DNA of 62,006 bases from an uncultured Eubacterium sp. (GTDB lineage: Bacteria > Bacillota > Clostridia > Lachnospirales > Lachnospiraceae). The translations under genes and the position numbers were made by a program. Under the pieces are notes generated by a model. It did no database searches, was not told the DNA's origin, and saw nothing but the letters and a program-made list of their open reading frames with translations. Positions 16,875 to 27,135 of the stretch are shown in pieces; position 1 is the first letter of the stretch; each line of letters starts with the position of its first letter. The stretch spans positions 1-62,006 of the forward strand of contig CAJUTR010000016.1 in NCBI GenBank assembly GCA_910589665.1, read 5' to 3'.

Positions 16875-16909
16875 TATGCGCAAAAAGCAGCGCGGAAAAG
16901 AGGAATATC

Positions 16910-17140
16910 ATGCGTGAAATGGAATTTAAAATGGAACGGGAGGGACTGGTGGAGCCAGGGCAGACCGTCCACATAACCGAGGGGTTACTGCCGAGCGCCT
17001 GCTACTACACGATCGTTCCCGCTGTAGCGATGTCGGGAAATTTTCCGTTTCATGAACGGTTACAGTCTACGGAAGGCGTCGTGAAGGATATCGTCGAAAA
17101 TGAGAAAGGTTTTTATGTGATCGTGGAATTTGATGAATAA
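16910..17140 (+). CDS. small hypothetical protein
   Basis: A 76-residue protein that begins MREMEFKMEREGLVEPGQTVHI and ends KGFYVIVEFDE. It looks like a small beta-rich fold, with an opening segment suited to a glycine-turn barrel. No motif is decisive. AGGA precedes the ATG at suitable spacing. It sits between truA and an aminopeptidase gene, on the same strand, with gaps of 35 and 55 bases, so co-transcription is likely. Confidence 0.7.
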   Translation: MREMEFKMEREGLVEPGQTVHITEGLLPSACYYTIVPAVAMSGNFPFHERLQSTEGVVKDIVENEKGFYVIVEFDE

Positions 17141-17195
17141 TGAGGTTACAGGATGCAAAAAATAAGTAACTGGATCTATTAGGAGGGAAAATGAT

Positions 17196-18587
17196 ATGGA
17201 ACGAAAAAATGCGTGGAAAGGCTACACGAAAAAGGAAGTAAAAGAGTTAAACAAGCTGAACAAGGAGTACCGGACATTCCTCGATGAGGGAAAGACCGAG
17301 CGCGAATGCGTAAAGCAGGCAGTTTGGATGGCAGAGGGCGCCGGCTATAAAAATCTGGCCGATATCGTGGCGTCCGGTAAAACGTTAAAAGCCGGCGATA
17401 AGGTGTACGCGGTCGGGATGAAAAAAATGATCGCCCTGTTCCAGATCGGGAAGAAGCCGCTAGAAGACGGTATGGCGATCCTCGGTGCGCATATTGATTC
17501 CCCGCGTCTCGACATCAAACAGAACCCCCTGTACGAGGAAGGAGGATTTGCCTACCTCGACACGCACTATTACGGCGGCATTAAAAAATACCAGTGGGTC
17601 ACGCTTCCGCTTGCGATTCACGGTGTCATCGTGAAAAAAGATGGTACGGTTGTCGACGTCAACATCGGAGAGGAAGAAAACGATCCCGTATTCTGCGTGA
17701 CAGACCTGCTTATCCACCTGGCCGGGGAGAGGATGGAAAAAAAGGCAAATAAAGTCATAGAAGGGGAAGAACTCGACATTTTATTTGGAAGCATACCGTT
17801 GAAGGATGAAGAAAAAGATTCGGTCAAGCGAAGCGTGCTGCAGATCTTAAAAGAGAAATATGAGATGGAAGAGGAAGATTTCCTGTCGGCGGAACTGGAA
17901 GTTGTCCCTGCCGGAAAGGCGAGGGAGGCCGGAATCGATGCCAGCATGATCATGGGATATGGCCAGGATGACCGCGTGTGCGCGTTTACGTCCCTGAAGG
18001 CAATGTTAGAGGTGGAGAACACCGAACATACGACATGCTGCCTTCTCGTAGATAAAGAAGAAGTCGGCAGCGTGGGCGCCACCGGCATGCAGTCCAAGAC
18101 ATTTGAGAATAACGTGGCGGAAATACTGAATGCGATGGGAGTGTACAGTGAGCTGGTGCTCCGCCGTTGCCTGTCAAACTCTAAAATGCTCTCTTCCGAT
18201 GTGAGCGCCGCTTTTGATCCGACGTTTAAGGCCGCCTATGAGCCGAACAATGCGGCATATTTTGGAAAAGGAATGGTGTTTAATAAATTCACCGGTGCGC
18301 GCGGAAAATCAGGAAGTAACGATGCCAACGCGGAGTACATTTCCGGTATCCGAAAAATACTGGATGACCGCAAGGTGGCGTACCAGACGGCAGAACTTGG
18401 AAAAGTAGACATCGGCGGAGGCGGAACGATCGCCTATATACTGGCCCTCTATGGCATGGAGGTCATTGACTGCGGCGTTCCCGTGCTGAATATGCACGCG
18501 CCGTGGGAGATCGTCAGCAAAGCCGATGTCTACGAAACGATGAAAGGCTATGTCGTATTTTTGGAAGATATCTTTGGAACAATCTAA
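17196..18587 (+). CDS. M18 family aminopeptidase
   Basis: A metallo-aminopeptidase of the M18 family (463 residues) that removes N-terminal residues from peptides in the cytoplasm. Metal-binding and catalytic motifs are visible: GAHIDSPRLDIK, the acidic pair in DKEEVGSVGATG, the SSDVSAAFDP segment and the C-terminal MHAPWEIVSKADVYE with its histidine. The start at 17196 lies eight bases after GGAGGG; an ATG five bases earlier is out of frame. Its 3' end overlaps the convergent lysA by four bases, leaving no room for an intergenic terminator. Confidence 0.94.
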   Translation: MERKNAWKGYTKKEVKELNKLNKEYRTFLDEGKTERECVKQAVWMAEGAGYKNLADIVASGKTLKAGDKVYAVGMKKMIALFQIGKKPLEDGMAILGAHIDSPRLDIKQNPLYEEGGFAYLDTHYYGGIKKYQWVTLPLAIHGVIVKKDGTVVDVNIGEEENDPVFCVTDLLIHLAGERMEKKANKVIEGEELDILFGSIPLKDEEKDSVKRSVLQILKEKYEMEEEDFLSAELEVVPAGKAREAGIDASMIMGYGQDDRVCAFTSLKAMLEVENTEHTTCCLLVDKEEVGSVGATGMQSKTFENNVAEILNAMGVYSELVLRRCLSNSKMLSSDVSAAFDPTFKAAYEPNNAAYFGKGMVFNKFTGARGKSGSNDANAEYISGIRKILDDRKVAYQTAELGKVDIGGGGTIAYILALYGMEVIDCGVPVLNMHAPWEIVSKADVYETMKGYVVFLEDIFGTI

Positions 18588-19849
18588 TATTTCATACCGT
18601 CCAGGATATGACAGAAATCAAAGGTGGCAAAATAATCCTTCGGCGTCTCGCCGCGGCGGATCATCTGAACGCTTCCGTCCTCTTTTAAGAGTAACTCCGG
18701 GGATTTCAGCTTGCCATTGTAATTATACCCCATCGCGTAGCCGTGTGCTCCGGTGTCGTGGATGACGAGATAGTCGCCGACATCAATTTTCGGGAGCATG
18801 CGGTCTACGGCGAATTTATCATTATTCTCACAGAGGGAGCCGGTGACATCATATTTGTGGTCGCACGGCTCATTTTCTTTTCCGAGTACGGTGATGTGAT
18901 GGTAAGAGCCGTACATCGCCGGACGCATCAGGTCACAGGCGCAGGTGTTCAGCCCGGCATATTCCTTGTAGATGTGTTTCTGGTGGATGCACTTTGTCAC
19001 AAGCTGTCCGTAAGGGCCGAGCATGAAGCGCCCCAGTTCGGTAAAGATCGCGACATCACCAAGGCCGGCGGGAACGAGGATCTCTTCAAATTTCTGACGG
19101 ACGCCCTCCCCGATCACCTGGATATCATTCGGCGCCTTATCCGGCGTGTAGGGAATGCCGATGCCGCCGGAGAGGTTGATGAAGCGGATGTCTGCCCCGG
19201 TCTTTTCCTTTAGTTCCACAGCGAGGTCGAACAGGATGCCGGCAAGCGTCGGATAATATTCATTCGAGACGGTATTGCTGGCGATAAAGGCGTGAAGGCC
19301 GAATTTTTTTGCGCCGAGATCCATCAGCTTCTTATAGCCGTCGATCAGCTGCTCTTTCGTAAAACCGTACTTCGCGTCGCCGGGGTTGTCCATGATGTCC
19401 GTTCCCAGCTCGAACACGCCGCCCGGGTTATAGCGGCAGCAGATCGTTTCTGGAATGCCAACGCCATCGGCGAGAAAATCGATGTGCGTCGCGTCGTCCA
19501 GATTGATATAGGCCCCGAGCTCGTCCGCTTTTTGATATTCCTCCAAAGGCGTGACGTTCGAGGAAAACATGATGTCCTCATCGCGGAAGCCGAGAGCCTC
19601 GGAAAGCATGAGCTCAGTCAGCGACGAGCAGTCCACGCCGCAGCCTTCTTCCTGTAAGATCTTTAAAATAAACGGGTTTGGCGTCGCTTTCACCGCAAAG
19701 TATTCCCGGTACCCTTTGTTCCAGGAAAACGCCTGTTTTAGCGCGCGGGCATTTTCCCGGATCGCCTTTTCGTCGTAAATGTGAAAAGGGGTGGGATATG
19801 TCTTTTCTATTTCTTTCACCTGTTCCAGGTTGACGATCGTGTGTTTCAT
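18584..19849 (-). CDS. lysA: diaminopimelate decarboxylase
   Basis: PLP enzyme that decarboxylates meso-diaminopimelate to lysine, the last step of lysine synthesis. The 421-residue protein is a fold type III decarboxylase. The PLP lysine is Lys54 in FAVKATPNP, and the glycine-rich phosphate loop is in NLSGGIGIPY. The C-terminal active-site motif TGSLCENND has Cys340, contributed to the neighbouring subunit's active site. KATPNP replaces the commoner KAN after the lysine, and carboxynorspermidine decarboxylase is a remote alternative. Transcribed alone from its own promoter. Confidence 0.9.
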   Translation of the reverse strand: MKHTIVNLEQVKEIEKTYPTPFHIYDEKAIRENARALKQAFSWNKGYREYFAVKATPNPFILKILQEEGCGVDCSSLTELMLSEALGFRDEDIMFSSNVTPLEEYQKADELGAYINLDDATHIDFLADGVGIPETICCRYNPGGVFELGTDIMDNPGDAKYGFTKEQLIDGYKKLMDLGAKKFGLHAFIASNTVSNEYYPTLAGILFDLAVELKEKTGADIRFINLSGGIGIPYTPDKAPNDIQVIGEGVRQKFEEILVPAGLGDVAIFTELGRFMLGPYGQLVTKCIHQKHIYKEYAGLNTCACDLMRPAMYGSYHHITVLGKENEPCDHKYDVTGSLCENNDKFAVDRMLPKIDVGDYLVIHDTGAHGYAMGYNYNGKLKSPELLLKEDGSVQMIRRGETPKDYFATFDFCHILDGMKY

Positions 19850-19892
19850 TTAAGTTCCTCCTCGTAATATGTCGTGTAAAATAAACAACATT

Positions 19893-19921
19893 AGTATAAT
19901 CGCAAATGACGCTTCTGTCAA
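19893..19921 (-). promoter_or_regulatory. sigma-A promoter of lysA
   Basis: Read on the minus strand: TTGACA, 17 bases, TATACT, about 45 bases upstream of the lysA ATG. Confidence 0.85.
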
Positions 19922-19986
19922 TTGGCACTCGGATCACGCTGTTGTAAAGATTTTCTTCTCTGATAAGTCATCGTCAAAAATTTACC

Positions 19987-20015
19987 TTGAAAAAAAACTT
20001 CTGTTCGCTTATAAT
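19987..20015 (+). promoter_or_regulatory. sigma-A promoter of parE-parC
   Basis: TTGAAA, 17 bases, TATAAT, about 40 bases before the chosen start of the topoisomerase operon. Confidence 0.8.
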
Positions 20016-20055
20016 TTTGTTTTGGGAAATTTAGATGGTTGAAAGGATGTATGAA

Positions 20056-21984
<1,929 letters not shown>

Positions 21985-21996
21985 GAGAGGTAAACT

Positions 21997-24255
21997 ATGA
22001 GCCAGTTGAAAGAGAGCGAAACTATTATCCAGTTGGATTTTTCAGAGGAGATGAAGAACTCGTTCCGGGATTATGCGGTGAGTGTCATCGTCGCCCGCGC
22101 GCTGCCAGACGTGCGGGATGGATTAAAGCCGGTACAGCGGCGGATCCTATACGCGATGAAGGAATTGGGACTTTCCCCGGATAAACCGCACCGGAAAAGT
22201 GCCCGTATCGTCGGTGATACGATGGGTAAATACCACCCGCACGGTGACAGTTCGATTTACGATGCCCTCGTGCATATGACAGAGGACTATTCGTTAAACG
22301 CCCCTTTGGTCGACGGCCACGGCAATTTCGGCTCCATCGACGGCGACGGCGCGGCGGCGATGCGTTACACCGAAGCGCGGCTGTCGGCAGCAGCTATGAC
22401 GATGCTGGAAAATTTAGAAAAAGGACTGGTGGAGTTTGGCCCGAACTTTGATGAGAACGAGAGAGAACCGCTCGTGCTCCCGGCGATGCTGCCAAACCTG
22501 TTGATCAATGGGACGACGGGTATCGCGGTCGGTATGGCGACCAACATCCCGCCGCACAATCCGGGCGAGGTGATCGATGCTGTGATCGCTTATATGGACC
22601 GGCCGGGCATTTCCATACAAAAACTGATGGACTATGTGCCGGCGCCGGATTTCCCCACGGGCGGGATCATTACAAACGTGTCCGAACTTCCGGCGATTTA
22701 CGAAAGCGGTGAGGGAAAGATCAAACTCCGCGCGCGCACGGAGATCGAAAAGGGAGAGAACGGCAGGACGAACATTGTCATAACGGAAATCCCGTATACG
22801 GTCTCGGGAAATAAATCAAAGCTGGTAGAAAGTTTGTGTTCCCTCGTGAAAGACCGTGTTTTCGAGGAGATCTTTGATGTGAGGGACGAGTCGTCCAAAG
22901 AGGGCATCCGTGTCGTCATCGAGGTGAAAAAGGGAAGGGATATCGAAAATCTGTTAAACGGACTTTACAAAAAGACACAGATGGAAGACACGTACGGGGT
23001 CAATTTATTAGCGATCTCGGGCGGGCAGCCGAACGTATTTAACCTAAAATCAATGATCGAGGAGTTCGTACTCTTTCAGGAGGATTTATATACAAAGGAA
23101 TACCATTTCCAGCTGGAAAAGGCGAAGAAGAGGAGGGAGATCGTCGAAGGGCTGATCAAGGCGACCGACGTCATTGACCTGATCATCGAGATCATCCGTG
23201 GAAGTTCGTCCATTCAGCAGGCAAAAGCGTGTCTGATCGAGGGTGTTACCGATGAGATCCGGTTTCGGATGGAAGCATCCAGAAAACAGGCAGAAACTCT
23301 TCTCTTTACCGAGGCGCAGGCCGACGCGATCCTGACAATGCCTCTTAGCAGGCTCATCGGACTGGAAATATTGAAGCTCCATCAGGAAAATGAAAATCTT
23401 GCGGAGAACATTGCCAGATATGAAAATGTCCTTTCCGACGTAAAAGAACTGCACAAAGTGATCAAGGCGAGACTGAGAGAGTATAAGAAGCGGTTTGCCA
23501 GGGAGCGGAGGACACAACTGGCAGACGTCAGGGCGAAAGCATATGTCGAGGAAGTAAAGGTGGAGGACATTTTTGTATGTATCGACCGTTTTGGATATAT
23601 GAAAGCGATGGACGAGTCCGCGTTTACAAGAGCATCCGACGAGGCCAAACAGGAATATCCGCATATCCTGAAAATGAAAAATACGGACAAGATCTGCCTG
23701 TTTACGAATCAGGGCAATATGTTCCAGATCAAGGCGGATAAGCTTCCCAAATGCAAGATCAAAGATAAGGGGGCGCTCGTCCACACGCTCTGCAGGATGT
23801 CAAACGACGAGGAAGCGCTTCTCTATACCGCGTTTGAGGATTTATTTGAGTCTATGCTGTTATTTACGTCAAAAGGCGGGTATATTAAGCTTGTGTCGGG
23901 AGCTGGATTTGAAACGAACCGCAGCCAGATCGCGGCGACGAAGCTGGAGGCAGGTGACGAAGTATGCGGGGTGACCGTCCTGACTGCCGCCGATGTGCTT
24001 GCCGGGACGAAAAAAGTCATCCTACTGACCGAAAAAGGACTTTCGCTCGGATTTCCGATCTGCGAAGTGAGCGAACTCAAAAAGACGAGCCGGGGAGTGA
24101 AAGCGATCACGCTCGAACCAGGGGATTCGCTCGACTTCTCTACTGTCGTAGAACAAGATGCGGACACATTTGAATACAATGGCAGGATTTTAAACGCAAA
24201 ACGGGTGCGGAACCGAAAACGCGCGGCAAAAGGGCAAAAAGCGAACCTGGATTAG
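21997..24255 (+). CDS. parC: type IIA topoisomerase cleavage subunit, probably ParC
   Basis: DNA breakage-reunion subunit, 752 residues. The quinolone-resistance region reads HPHGDSSIYDALV, with the unmutated serine and a Tyr nearby; the catalytic tyrosine is in AAMRYTEARLS. The C-terminal half shows beta-pinwheel repeats (DRFGYMKAMD, FTNQGNMFQIK, FTSKGGYIKLV). No Q-R-R-G-G-K-G GyrA box is visible, which argues for ParC, the decatenating enzyme, rather than GyrA. AGAGG precedes the start. The gene ends just before the flagellar cluster, without an obvious terminator. Confidence 0.85.
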   Translation: MSQLKESETIIQLDFSEEMKNSFRDYAVSVIVARALPDVRDGLKPVQRRILYAMKELGLSPDKPHRKSARIVGDTMGKYHPHGDSSIYDALVHMTEDYSLNAPLVDGHGNFGSIDGDGAAAMRYTEARLSAAAMTMLENLEKGLVEFGPNFDENEREPLVLPAMLPNLLINGTTGIAVGMATNIPPHNPGEVIDAVIAYMDRPGISIQKLMDYVPAPDFPTGGIITNVSELPAIYESGEGKIKLRARTEIEKGENGRTNIVITEIPYTVSGNKSKLVESLCSLVKDRVFEEIFDVRDESSKEGIRVVIEVKKGRDIENLLNGLYKKTQMEDTYGVNLLAISGGQPNVFNLKSMIEEFVLFQEDLYTKEYHFQLEKAKKRREIVEGLIKATDVIDLIIEIIRGSSSIQQAKACLIEGVTDEIRFRMEASRKQAETLLFTEAQADAILTMPLSRLIGLEILKLHQENENLAENIARYENVLSDVKELHKVIKARLREYKKRFARERRTQLADVRAKAYVEEVKVEDIFVCIDRFGYMKAMDESAFTRASDEAKQEYPHILKMKNTDKICLFTNQGNMFQIKADKLPKCKIKDKGALVHTLCRMSNDEEALLYTAFEDLFESMLLFTSKGGYIKLVSGAGFETNRSQIAATKLEAGDEVCGVTVLTAADVLAGTKKVILLTEKGLSLGFPICEVSELKKTSRGVKAITLEPGDSLDFSTVVEQDADTFEYNGRILNAKRVRNRKRAAKGQKANLD

Positions 24256-24296
24256 CAGATGGGCACGTGGTGGACATAAGTTTTTTCGCTTGCCTG

Positions 24297-24324
24297 TTAA
24301 GGGTTTTGCGAAAACATCCGATAC
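24297..24324 (+). promoter_or_regulatory. sigma-28 promoter of flgM operon
   Basis: TTAAG, 16 bases, CCGATAC fits the FliA/SigD consensus. It lies about 50 bases before flgM and marks the start of the late flagellar block. Confidence 0.8.
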
Positions 24325-24370
24325 ATATTGTAAGAAACGTAAAAATAATGAGAATTAGGTGGTGAACATT

Positions 24371-24643
24371 ATGAGAATAGATGCGTACATGCAGGTAAAT
24401 CAGCTTTACCAGTCGAGTAAGCCGAAATCGGCATCAAAATCAAAGTCGGCGGCTTCTGCAAATGACAGTCTTGAGATTTCCAGCATCGCAAAGGATTATC
24501 AGGTGGCAAAGAAAGCGGCTGCCGAAGTACCTGATGTTCGGGAAGATAAGGTGAAAGACATTATGGAGAGAATGAAAGCGGGCACGTACAATGTTTCGAT
24601 AGAGGATGTTGCGGAGAATTTGGCGGAACGCCTGCTTGGATAA
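24371..24643 (+). CDS. flgM: anti-sigma-28 factor FlgM
   Basis: Binds and inhibits FliA/SigD until the hook is complete and FlgM is secreted, so filament genes are turned on only when they can be used. The 90-residue protein has a disordered Ser/Lys/Ala-rich N-terminal half and the typical C-terminal sigma-binding helices (LEISSIAKDYQ, then VREDKVKDIMERMKAGTY). ATG 24371 follows AGGTGG; a GTG 12 bases upstream is less likely. Placed behind a sigma-28 promoter, it forms a feedback loop. Confidence 0.93.
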   Translation: MRIDAYMQVNQLYQSSKPKSASKSKSAASANDSLEISSIAKDYQVAKKAAAEVPDVREDKVKDIMERMKAGTYNVSIEDVAENLAERLLG

Positions 24644-24663
24644 GCAGCTAGGAGGATGTCGCT

Positions 24664-25179
24664 TTGGCGAGTTTGATCGAGGAATTGGTAAGTACTCTTG
24701 ATCGGGAAGACCGGCTGTATACAGATTTGATTCCGATTCAGGAGAAGAAATTGAGGGCGATCGTCACAAATGATCTGGAAACGATCGGCAAGCTGGCGGA
24801 GGAAGAGCAGACGCTGGTTGACGAAGTGGGGATGTTGGAAGCGAAGAGAATGCGGATTACCGATGATATTGCGACGGTATTAGGCAAGCCGCAGGGGACG
24901 ATGAAACTGGAACAGATCGTCCAGACGCTAAAAAACCAGCCGGATGAACAAAAGAAACTACAGGAACTGCATGACCGGCTGCGACGGACGATAGCCAGAC
25001 TGCAGGAACTAAATGTTCAGAATAAAGACTTGTTAGACCAGGTTTTGGAAATGGTTGAATTTAATATGAATGTGATTAGAAGTACACGGATGTCTTCGGG
25101 AAGCAGTAATTATTCAAGCAGTGCCGCCCAGGTGGATTTACCTGATATGGAAGCGGGCATGTTTGATGCGAAACAATGA
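24664..25179 (+). CDS. flgN: flagellar chaperone FlgN
   Basis: Export chaperone for the hook-filament junction proteins FlgK and FlgL, which are encoded directly after it. The 171-residue protein is almost entirely helical and charged (LVSTLDREDRLYTDLIPIQEK at the start), as expected for FlgN. The start codon is TTG at 24664, nine bases after AGGAGG; the ATG overlapping that ribosome site is in another frame and soon stops. Twenty bases separate it from flgM. Confidence 0.87.
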   Translation: MASLIEELVSTLDREDRLYTDLIPIQEKKLRAIVTNDLETIGKLAEEEQTLVDEVGMLEAKRMRITDDIATVLGKPQGTMKLEQIVQTLKNQPDEQKKLQELHDRLRRTIARLQELNVQNKDLLDQVLEMVEFNMNVIRSTRMSSGSSNYSSSAAQVDLPDMEAGMFDAKQ

Positions 25180-25197
25180 GCATGCCTCGTTGTTGAA

Positions 25198-25236
25198 CAG
25201 TAGAAGTTCTACTGCCCCATCTTCGTGTACTTCTAC
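25198..25236. repeat. palindrome plus third copy of its half-site
   Basis: CAGTAGAA-G-TTCTACTG is a perfect 17-base palindrome (25198-25214), and ACTTCTAC recurs at 25229-25236. The RNA can fold in two mutually exclusive ways just before flgK, possibly an attenuator or an inter-gene stem. Confidence 0.5.
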
Positions 25237-25280
25237 TATGTTTACAATAAGTAGATGATCGAGACAGAAAGAGGTAAGTT

Positions 25281-27071
25281 ATGGGTAATTTATTTGCAAG
25301 TTTCAATACAGGCGTATCGGGATTACATTCAGCGCAGACTTCTTTGAACACAACAGCGCATAATCTGGCGAACGCCACGACAGAAGGTCATTCGAGACAG
25401 CAGGTCATGGTGACAGATGCGTTTTACACGACCCGGTACGGTGCTTATTCCAACCGCATGCAGGTCGGAATGGGAACGGATGTGGCGATGATCCGTCAGG
25501 TGCGTAATAAGTTTTTAGATGCAGAGTATCGGTTGCAGCTTGGCAGGGAAAGCTTTTATCAAGCGCAGTACAAAGCTGTTACGGAGATTGAAGAAGTCTT
25601 CGGGGAAATGGAAGGGGAGGAATTTTTGGATGTACTGGGAGAGGGGCTGTGGAAAGCCATTGCCAACCTACAGGAAAATCCGCAGGATATCGTGGCCCGG
25701 ACGGAGTTGGTATCCGTGGCGTCCCAGTTTATCGATCGAGCCAGGACTCTTCAAAACCATTTGTACGAGTATCAGAAAAATATGAATCAGGATATACAGA
25801 ATCAGGTCAAGGATATCAATGATATTGTTTCGCAGATACGCGATTATAATATGCTGATCCGCAAATTTGAGGCGACCGGCGAACAGGCAAACGATTACCG
25901 CGATGCCAGAAATGTTCTTTTGGATCGTTTGGGTTCTTATATCAATTACAAACAGATCGAGGAGAGAGACGGTACCATTTCTATCTATGCCGAAGGAAAT
26001 TATCTCCTGGAGGGCAATGTGCAGTACAAACTGTCGACGGCGTATGAAAGTGAGACGTCGAAACTGCTCAAGCCGGTGTGGGAGATCGGCGGCGATAACT
26101 TTTTTATCCGCGATCAGCTATATTATTCGGTAGAAGACAAAACGGACACGGGTTCCCTCAAGGGACTTCTCGTGGCGAGAGGATCGCATACGACCGATTA
26201 TACATATATGCCGAAGAAACCAAAAGAAGAAGATTTCCAGAATGAAGACGGGGTATTGGACGAGAGAGCATACGCCAAGGCGATGGAGCAGTATGACGGA
26301 GAAGTGGAAATATACAATCAAACGGTCCAGCCATCCATTATCATGACGGTGCAGGCGCAGTTTGACCAGCTCATTCATGGCGTCGTGACGATGTTAAATG
26401 ATTCGTTTTGTCCAAACAAAGAGATCGAGATCGAGATGCCGGACGGCACGAAACAGATGATCACGGTATTGGATACGGAAAAGGCAGCGGTCGGAGACGA
26501 CGCAGACAAGACGGTAGGAACCGAACTATTTGTCAGACGTTCGACATCGCGATATACCGAAGTAGAAGTGATGATTCCGGGCGAGACAAAGCCGGTAAAG
26601 GTATATCAGTATACCCCGGAGGATTCTTCTGACCGCTATACGCTTTACACGCTCGATCAGCTGGAGGTGAATCCGGAACTTCTCAGGGATCCTTCCAAGC
26701 TTCCGCTGACTGCGAATCCGTCGGATGAACATGCCGATGGATTTGAGTGGGATCTGTGTGAGGCTATTATGAAAAAATGGCAGGAGGACTTCAGTGCGCT
26801 GGATCCAAATTCACTGGCGACGTATGATTTCAACGATTACTATGGCGCTCTCGTCGGACAGTTCGCGACTCAGGGAGATATATGGCGAGGGATCATCTAT
26901 AATCAGGAGAGTACAGTGTTTGCCGTTGAGGGAGAGAGGCAGAATGTGATGGGAGTTGCGACGGACGAGGAGCTTTCCGACCTGATCAAATTCCAGCAGT
27001 GCTACAATGCGTCTTCCCGCTATATAACGGTAGTGGATGAGATGATCGAGCATTTGATCACGCGTTTATAA
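25281..27071 (+). CDS. flgK: flagellar hook-associated protein FlgK (copy 1)
   Basis: Hook-associated protein 1, which forms the first junction ring between hook and filament. The 596-residue protein has the N-terminal rod/hook signature (FNTGVSGLHSAQTSLNTTAHNLAN, here split by reading only SLNTTAHNLANATTEGHS) and a C-terminal helix ending with a conserved DLIKFQQCYNAS and MIEHLI. The middle carries a long variable domain rich in acidic residues. GAGGTAAGTT precedes the ATG. A second FlgK-type gene follows directly, which is unusual outside Lachnospiraceae relatives. Confidence 0.92.
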   Translation: MGNLFASFNTGVSGLHSAQTSLNTTAHNLANATTEGHSRQQVMVTDAFYTTRYGAYSNRMQVGMGTDVAMIRQVRNKFLDAEYRLQLGRESFYQAQYKAVTEIEEVFGEMEGEEFLDVLGEGLWKAIANLQENPQDIVARTELVSVASQFIDRARTLQNHLYEYQKNMNQDIQNQVKDINDIVSQIRDYNMLIRKFEATGEQANDYRDARNVLLDRLGSYINYKQIEERDGTISIYAEGNYLLEGNVQYKLSTAYESETSKLLKPVWEIGGDNFFIRDQLYYSVEDKTDTGSLKGLLVARGSHTTDYTYMPKKPKEEDFQNEDGVLDERAYAKAMEQYDGEVEIYNQTVQPSIIMTVQAQFDQLIHGVVTMLNDSFCPNKEIEIEMPDGTKQMITVLDTEKAAVGDDADKTVGTELFVRRSTSRYTEVEVMIPGETKPVKVYQYTPEDSSDRYTLYTLDQLEVNPELLRDPSKLPLTANPSDEHADGFEWDLCEAIMKKWQEDFSALDPNSLATYDFNDYYGALVGQFATQGDIWRGIIYNQESTVFAVEGERQNVMGVATDEELSDLIKFQQCYNASSRYITVVDEMIEHLITRL

Positions 27072-27135
27072 CATAGAGCGCAGTAAGACGATACGAGGCA
27101 AATAATTATTTTGTAGGAAGAAATGGAGAGATAAT

